Assembly (NCBI GenBank): GCA_001899315.1
Contig: MOYA01000001.1
Span: forward strand, 1,445,662-1,509,661
Direction of reading: 5' to 3'
Source: Candidatus Obscuribacter phosphatis
GTDB taxonomy: Bacteria > Cyanobacteriota > Vampirovibrionia > Obscuribacterales > Obscuribacteraceae
DNA length: 64,000 nucleotides
Below are positions 59,460 to 64,000 of this stretch, in pieces. Position 1 is the stretch's first letter. Each line of letters starts with the position of its first letter. A program made the position numbers and the translations under genes. The notes under the pieces were generated by a model. The model was given only the letters and a program-made list of their open reading frames with translations, had not been told where the DNA came from and ran no database searches.

Positions 59460-61181
59460 ATGTCACAGCCACCGACGGCTAAATTTGCAAGCAAAAGCAG
59501 ACTCGATGCACTGACCGGTCTGCGAATATTTGCCGCCTTCCTCATTGTCGTTTATCACGGACAAGGGCATTTTACCTGGCTAGACGATATTCCTCAGCAA
59601 CTATCTTGCTGCCAGGCTGTTAGCTTCTTTTTCATACTATCTGGCTTTATTCTTAGTTACGTCTATAGCAACCTTACCGGCTTTGATCAAGTAAAGGACT
59701 GTTGGATAAAGCGCGTAGCAAGAATTTGGCCCTTGCATATAGCCATATTCATAATCAGACTCTTCCTCTTCCCGAAATACCTTCTCACCTTTCCAGGGAC
59801 GGCCAACGCTACCTTGGTGACTATCTGCAATCTAGCCATGCTGCATGCGTGGATTCCACTTTTCCAGTTCTACTTTTCGTACAATGCGCCCTCTTGGTCT
59901 ATATCTACCGAGTTCTTTTTCTATCTTGTTTTTCCATTGCTTTTGCCTTTGGTTAATCGCAAGCCGCTAATTACTTGGATTGGCTCGCTGGCGCTGACAG
60001 TCACCTTTATCTATTTCTGCAATGTCTCTGGCCTACCTGAGTTGAGTGATACTTCTGTAGATATGCGTGGGATGCTTTATATAAGCCCGTTTCCACGTCT
60101 CTTTGAATTTCTCACCGGCATGTGCCTCGCTAAACTTTACAGAGAAAGATTTCAAAACCTGCAGATCTCCGCATCACTAGCGACTCTGTTAGAGCTAGGT
60201 GCGCTGCTTTTATCAGGATTGCTTATGTGGCATACCAAACCTATAGCCCACTTTCTTGCCACTAGCTGTGGACTTGGAACCGCCACAAAATACTGGTGCA
60301 TTCAAGCCGGAGCCCCAATTATTGGCTTCGCCGCAATCATTTTTTTAGCGGCTATCAATAAAGGTGTCGTTTCAAAGTTCCTCTCTATCAAGCCGCTCGT
60401 ATTTCTAGGCGAAATTAGCTTTGCAATGTATTTGCTGCATCACCCGCTGCTGTGCTATCACGGGCTATACCTGCCCCAATTCAGAAACGACTTCTACTTC
60501 CTCCTTTTCCTTGTTATTCTCACCATCGGCAGCCATTTTCTCTTTCGTTTTGTAGAGACCCCGATGCGTCAATTAATCGTCAATGGTCTTAAGATTGGCA
60601 GAGAGCAAACAGCTGGGAAAGTACTATCGAAGAGCACTTTAGTTAATGCAGGCGAAATGGCCATACTTTTTCTTGCAATATTCTTTAGCCATCCCCAGAT
60701 TGAGACCGCGAACATCGCTTCTATTGATAAAAGAGAGAGCCTCTTTCAGCAGTTTGAGCTAGACAAAGATCTGGCACTAATCGCCGGAAAACTCTCAGAC
60801 GATCGAAGCAAACTAATTCTCTTGTGGAAAACCAATCTTCCTATCAAGACCCGTCAAATTCTTCGCTTAGACTACCTTGACCAAGAAGGCAAGATATTAG
60901 CCTCGCAACAATTAAAGCTCACCGCTCGAGAAATCAAAATTAAAGCAGACACCTGTTGGCTTGAGGAGATAGATCTGATCAAAGGAAAACTTGCTAGTGC
61001 TGATAGTCTAGCTTTGACCGTCTATGATCAAGGCAATGCAGCAAAGAAAATCACTAGCACAACCGCAACAAATGGTGCTGCCATTACCGATGATACTATC
61101 AAGCAGAATGAAACAAATAATATCGACGAGACGACCATCCGTTTTGCCGTCAAGACGCAGACTCACTCCTCCGGCTTGTAG
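59460..61181 (+). CDS. acyltransferase 3 family membrane protein (OafA-like)
   Basis: 573 residues. The family opening is LDALTGLRIFAAFLIVVYHGQGHF (16-39) with the catalytic-type His, then FFILSGFILSYVY, RVARIWPLH, PSWSISTEFFFYLVFPLLLP, and LGEISFAMYLLHHPLLCYH, in about ten membrane segments to residue about 370. A C-terminal extension (about 400-573), begun by another hydrophobic stretch, has a beta-rich outer domain. These enzymes acetylate or otherwise acylate exopolysaccharide, lipopolysaccharide or peptidoglycan. ATG 59460 has no strong ribosome binding site. The 3' end overlaps the DUF2237 gene on the other strand by 19 bases. Confidence 0.9.
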   Translation: MSQPPTAKFASKSRLDALTGLRIFAAFLIVVYHGQGHFTWLDDIPQQLSCCQAVSFFFILSGFILSYVYSNLTGFDQVKDCWIKRVARIWPLHIAIFIIRLFLFPKYLLTFPGTANATLVTICNLAMLHAWIPLFQFYFSYNAPSWSISTEFFFYLVFPLLLPLVNRKPLITWIGSLALTVTFIYFCNVSGLPELSDTSVDMRGMLYISPFPRLFEFLTGMCLAKLYRERFQNLQISASLATLLELGALLLSGLLMWHTKPIAHFLATSCGLGTATKYWCIQAGAPIIGFAAIIFLAAINKGVVSKFLSIKPLVFLGEISFAMYLLHHPLLCYHGLYLPQFRNDFYFLLFLVILTIGSHFLFRFVETPMRQLIVNGLKIGREQTAGKVLSKSTLVNAGEMAILFLAIFFSHPQIETANIASIDKRESLFQQFELDKDLALIAGKLSDDRSKLILLWKTNLPIKTRQILRLDYLDQEGKILASQQLKLTAREIKIKADTCWLEEIDLIKGKLASADSLALTVYDQGNAAKKITSTTATNGAAITDDTIKQNETNNIDETTIRFAVKTQTHSSGL

Positions 61182-61537
61182 GAATAGTCCAACAAAATCT
61201 GCTTATCGACTATATCTAGTGTAGCTTCATCTGTCGCATCCAGTACCACTGGTGGTGCGACACCGGCCTGGTATGCCTCAAACCACCGAGCAGCACAAAG
61301 ACACCACCGATCGCCGGGCTTGAGCCCAGGAAAACCAAAGCGCTCGTTTGGAGTGCTTAAATCGTTGCCTCGTTTCTTAGTAAAGTCCAAGAACTCTTTA
61401 CTTACTACAGCACAAACTGTATGCAAACCAGGGTCTTCCTCGCTTGCCACACAGTAACCATCGCGGTAAAAGCCAGTGGCTGGAGTCTGACAACAGGGCA
61501 CCAAATTAGAACCTAGAATGTTACGAATAACACTCAT
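61163..61537 (-). CDS. DUF2237 family protein
   Basis: 124 residues closely matching DUF2237: NILGSNLVPCCQTPATGFYRDGYC (6-29), GLHTVCAVVSKEFLDF, KKRGNDLSTP, FPGLKPGDRWCLCAARW, and GVAPPVVLDATDEATL. The cysteines in PCC and RWCLCA suggest metal binding. The family is widespread and of unknown function. Full length. ATG 61537 overlaps the stop of the TPR gene upstream on the same strand by 4 bases. Confidence 0.93.
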   Translation of the reverse strand: MSVIRNILGSNLVPCCQTPATGFYRDGYCVASEEDPGLHTVCAVVSKEFLDFTKKRGNDLSTPNERFGFPGLKPGDRWCLCAARWFEAYQAGVAPPVVLDATDEATLDIVDKQILLDYSYKPEE

Positions 61538-62988
61538 TCCTTCTTCTCCTCTGTTACACTCGCTTCAGAGCCTGAATTTTCTTCTGAACTTTCTTGTGTG
61601 CTTTCCGCCGCACTCTCAGGCTCTTTAGCCTCGTCGTTACCACTACTTGGCTCGGCGATTGGTTCTACATCGGACTCTGCATCTATACCACTCTCAGAGA
61701 CTTTCGCCTCGTCCTTTGCTGCGGATTGACTCTCGTTTACAGCATCAATAACTGCTTCAGACTCACTCTTTGCCGCTGAACTTTCGGCTGGCTGCACTTG
61801 AACATCTGGCGAGACCGCGCCGGATGGTGGAGCTTCTGGATCGCGGGAAACTAAACCCTGACTGACAAGTAATGAACGAAGCGGATCGAGCACAAGCAAA
61901 GGCATTCTGAATTGATGGACACTGCCATCGCGAGTCAGGATAGAAACAGTGCCTCCACCCACGGTGCTGAGATAATTAATGCTCTCAATCTGTCCTCTTT
62001 GGATACTGACATTGGTCGAACCAAACCATGCAGAAAAGGCTTCAGGAACAAAGACTAAGCGATCAGAGGTAACAACAAAGCGACCCGGCTTGTCCTTGTA
62101 AAAGGTCAAAAAGAAAGAGCGAACAACTGTCTCTCCCTCCTGCGGCTTAAACCTGGAACCCGCGAATACCACTGCGAAAATAGCAGCGAATGCCAGAAAC
62201 ACCGAGGCCCAAGCCGTCAAGAAAGTACCGAGGAATTCACTCCAAGATTCCTTAAGTCTGAGAACATTAGCTTTGAACCCCTCTGACAAGCTGCCGACGA
62301 AATCGCCCTTTTCTGAAAGAAGTATTCCTAATCTGGCGTGACCCAAGGCAGATTCCGGAACCATTTCGCAGGCTTTGCGACAAGCAGCGACCTGCCCATC
62401 TAAGTCGCCAAGTTTGCCGAGGCACGACGACATCCCCAGATAGGCGTTAACGTAATGGGGGTCCAATTCACTAGCCAACTTAAAGCATTCAAGAGCCTTC
62501 TTGTAATTGCCGCTTTTAGCAAGAACTACAGCAAGATTAGAAAGATTGCTAGCAGATCGAGAATCAAGTCGACAAGATTTCTCTAGAGCCGGAATGGCCT
62601 CGTCAAACTTGTTCATGCTCGCCAATGACCGCCCTAGAACAGCATAAGCCGGGGCGAAATCACCTTTCAGATTAATGCACTTGCGGGCGTGGACAATACT
62701 TAGAGAAAAGTTTGACTCTTGACCATATATGAGGCTCAGCAAGTAGTGTGCTTCGTATATATCGGGAGACTTCTCAACCAGCACCAAAAGGTGCTTGCGT
62801 GCAAGGTTCGACTCTCCTTGCTCATAAGCCGCCTTAGCAGCCTTCAACTGCGTAGCCAGATCGCTAGTATCGGTCGATGCCACTTTGTTGCCCGCCTGGG
62901 CGTAAGCACCGTTTAGCGATACTAAGCAGCACAACGATATAGACAACAACGCTGTCATAAACAGTTTAGATAAGGAAAGCATATACAC
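61534..62988 (-). CDS. exported TPR protein with membrane segment and PH-like domain
   Basis: 484 residues with signal peptide (LFMTALLSISLCCLVSLNGAYA). A TPR array follows (about 35-225: AHYLLSLIYGQESNFSLSIV, AYAVLGRSLASMNKFDEAIP, NLSNLAVVLAKSGNYKKALE, YLGMSSCLGKLGDLDGQVAA). One transmembrane helix (TAWASVFLAFAAIFAVVFAG) leads to a domain with FVVTSDRLVFVPEAFSAWFG and VSILTRDGSVHQFRM (about 300-360) that looks like a bacterial PH-like fold. The last 110 residues are acidic and disordered. It overlaps DUF2237 by 4 bases. The job may be to link outer signals to the inner face. Confidence 0.82.
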   Translation of the reverse strand: MYMLSLSKLFMTALLSISLCCLVSLNGAYAQAGNKVASTDTSDLATQLKAAKAAYEQGESNLARKHLLVLVEKSPDIYEAHYLLSLIYGQESNFSLSIVHARKCINLKGDFAPAYAVLGRSLASMNKFDEAIPALEKSCRLDSRSASNLSNLAVVLAKSGNYKKALECFKLASELDPHYVNAYLGMSSCLGKLGDLDGQVAACRKACEMVPESALGHARLGILLSEKGDFVGSLSEGFKANVLRLKESWSEFLGTFLTAWASVFLAFAAIFAVVFAGSRFKPQEGETVVRSFFLTFYKDKPGRFVVTSDRLVFVPEAFSAWFGSTNVSIQRGQIESINYLSTVGGGTVSILTRDGSVHQFRMPLLVLDPLRSLLVSQGLVSRDPEAPPSGAVSPDVQVQPAESSAAKSESEAVIDAVNESQSAAKDEAKVSESGIDAESDVEPIAEPSSGNDEAKEPESAAESTQESSEENSGSEASVTEEKKE

Positions 62989-63141
62989 CCTTTGCCACCA
63001 CTAATAGAGGCACGAGGCGAAGTAGTTATACAATTTATTTCTTCTGACTATATTTTTCAAACTTCGCCTAAGCGCGATTACAACTGAAAGAGGAACACCT
63101 GTGAATCTGCCAAGCAAAGTATACGTAAGATTCACTACCTT

Positions 63142-63210
63142 AGCAAGAAATTCTGGAGCAAGAAATTCTGGAGCAAGAAATTCTGGAGCAAGAAATTCTC
63201 AAGCAAGACT
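63142..63210. repeat. 15-bp tandem repeat, about 4.5 copies
   Basis: The unit AGCAAGAAATTCTGG is repeated exactly three times (63142-63186), then once with two changes, then partially. It lies downstream of the DUF6891 gene and upstream of the TPR gene, both on the minus strand. Confidence 0.85.
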
Positions 63211-63222
63211 AGCTATAAAGAA

Positions 63223-63849
63223 TCATCTCTTCTGCCAAACTATCGGCATGAAGATTCTTTCTGATATTGACCCTTTCCAAAGTGGCTTGAAGCCATGCTT
63301 CTCTAGGACTTCAACAATCTCTTTGCCAATAACTAGCCCATCCGAGTCATCACCAGAAATAGCAGAGAATGCGAAATTAAGACCGGCTCCCTGCACTGCC
63401 CTTTCTAGATCTTGACCGTGATAGAAGCAGCCTCCCCTAACTTTATTCAAGCGTCCTTGGGCATGCCACTCGTTGGTAATGACTTCGTCCCAGTCGGACC
63501 AGCCATCACTGATTGTATACCCGGCGTTCTCTAGAGAAACAATACCTCGTTCGGTCAATTCAGCAAAAGCTGCACTTAGCCTATCGCAATCGGTATGGGC
63601 AGGCCAGCTGGCTTCGCTTAGACGTTTCTGCTTAAACTGTTGGGCTATGACTAGCCTAAGTCTTTCAATTTCGGCTTCATCAAGTGAGATTTCTTCTGAA
63701 TTTTCTTCAACTTCAGTGTCATCATAAACACCTTCTAGCAAAGACTCCAAGGCCTCTTCTAAGATTTCGTCTTCGGTATAAAAACCACTCCACACTCTCG
63801 CCGGAATCAATTCACTCTCTATAACTGTCAAGGCATTGTCATTTTGCAT
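63223..63849 (-). CDS. DUF6891-like protein
   Basis: 208 residues from ATG 63849 (63861 is a longer option). The N-terminal 70 residues are acidic. The rest matches a DUF6891-like pattern: ASWPAHTDCDRLSAAFAELT (about 90), RGIVSLENAGYTISDGWSDW, GCFYHGQDLERAVQGAGLNF (about 140-160), and VIGKEIVEVLEKHGFKPLWKGS. The family occurs in soil bacteria and its function is unknown. No signal peptide. Family recognition is from memory. Confidence 0.75.
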   Translation of the reverse strand: MQNDNALTVIESELIPARVWSGFYTEDEILEEALESLLEGVYDDTEVEENSEEISLDEAEIERLRLVIAQQFKQKRLSEASWPAHTDCDRLSAAFAELTERGIVSLENAGYTISDGWSDWDEVITNEWHAQGRLNKVRGGCFYHGQDLERAVQGAGLNFAFSAISGDDSDGLVIGKEIVEVLEKHGFKPLWKGSISERIFMPIVWQKR

Positions 63850-63896
63850 TAGAGACCTCAATTAAAGAGATTAGAGAGGATTGACTAATTTAGGAC

Positions 63897-64000
63897 CTAA
63901 AGAGCCGGCAGATTTGGAAAATCTAGAATTTCCAGATCTTCTAAATTAGTTGACTCGCTTAAGCCTGCCCTGCCAGCATTTGTCACGCAGAACCTTCTTG
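63897..64000 (-). CDS. possible C-terminus of a gene extending past the window
   Basis: One minus-strand frame is open from the window edge to TAG at 63897-63899, encoding 34 acidic, Leu-rich residues ending in ILDFPNLPAL. A different frame is open to about 63950. Too short to assign. If real, it would end 48 bases upstream of the DUF6891 start. Confidence 0.3.
   Translation of the reverse strand, partial: RRFCVTNAGRAGLSESTNLEDLEILDFPNLPAL

Noticed and set aside
63101-63415. Plus-strand ORF with GAGGAA before a GTG start and ARNSG repeats
   Set aside because: Its second half is antisense to the well-supported DUF6891 gene, and the repeated peptide comes from the 15-bp tandem DNA repeat. The composition (Ser/Pro/Arg) is that of a shadow frame.

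Overview
The window (about 47% GC by eye) looks like a chromosome segment from a non-photosynthetic relative of Cyanobacteria, most likely class Vampirovibrionia ('Melainabacteria'), perhaps order Obscuribacterales. The pointers are a DUF3370 protein (a family otherwise typical of Cyanobacteria), a cyanobacteria-style MinC-MinD-MinE set, many TPR and Sel1 lipoproteins, a Ser/Thr kinase fused to TPRs, WG repeats, and several MshEN-like modules. This placement is inference from family content; no rRNA is present. No phage, insertion sequence or CRISPR array was recognised. The only accessory-looking patch is the first 2.4 kb, a polymorphic-toxin remnant followed by a possible immunity gene.

Layout. 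0-2.7 kb: polymorphic toxin broken by a frameshift near 1800-1830, then a small Tudor-like gene ending in a terminator. 2.8-6.4 kb (minus): rodA, then minC-minD-minE behind a good sigma70-type promoter. 6.6-8.1 kb: meaB and a coiled-coil gene. 8.3-14.3 kb: nagA, two TPR/Sel1 lipoproteins, an MshEN-like protein and DUF3370. 14.4-16.3 kb: a UGA-containing SelW-like selenoprotein gene (CxxU, with a bacterial SECIS-like hairpin), ferrochelatase and a Lon-N protein, tightly spaced. 16.3-24.3 kb: envelope and secreted proteins, including an FKBP lipoprotein, a GspE-like protein without its ATPase core, an SRPBCC protein with a His-rich tail and a thioredoxin-like partner. 24.4-27.2 kb: TPR protein, histidine kinase and response regulator in one operon. 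27.2-32.3 kb (minus): four overlapping genes that include a DNMT2-like cytosine-5 methyltransferase and an RluE-type pseudouridine synthase, which suggests an RNA-modification neighbourhood. 32.4-36.5 kb: a secreted protein, mltG and a Ser/Thr kinase. 36.5-43.8 kb (minus): four overlapping genes for exported proteins (M1 aminopeptidase, DUF3142, a large 'ACGPFF' protein, and a serine hydrolase-thioredoxin fusion). 44-48 kb: a persulfide-dioxygenase-like MBL/rhodanese protein, a WG-repeat lipoprotein, a single-domain rhodanese and tRNA-Leu(UAA). 48.2-53.7 kb: a membrane protein, a TPR protein and a SulP transporter fused to STAS and beta-carbonic-anhydrase-like domains. 53.7-55.7 kb: mostly gene-free DNA with a short dispersed motif, around one MshEN-like gene. 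55.7-64 kb: sialate O-acetylesterase, GT39-like glycosyltransferase, acyltransferase 3, DUF2237, TPR and DUF6891 proteins.

Most genes serve the cell envelope: peptidoglycan elongation (RodA, MltG), division-site placement (Min), amino-sugar recycling (NagA), surface glycan modification, and exported hydrolases. The observations most worth a second look are the undocumented selenoprotein gene directly ahead of hemH, the DNMT2-like enzyme next to an RNA pseudouridine synthase, the broken toxin with its Tudor-like neighbour, and stand-alone MshEN-like proteins that lack a secretion ATPase.
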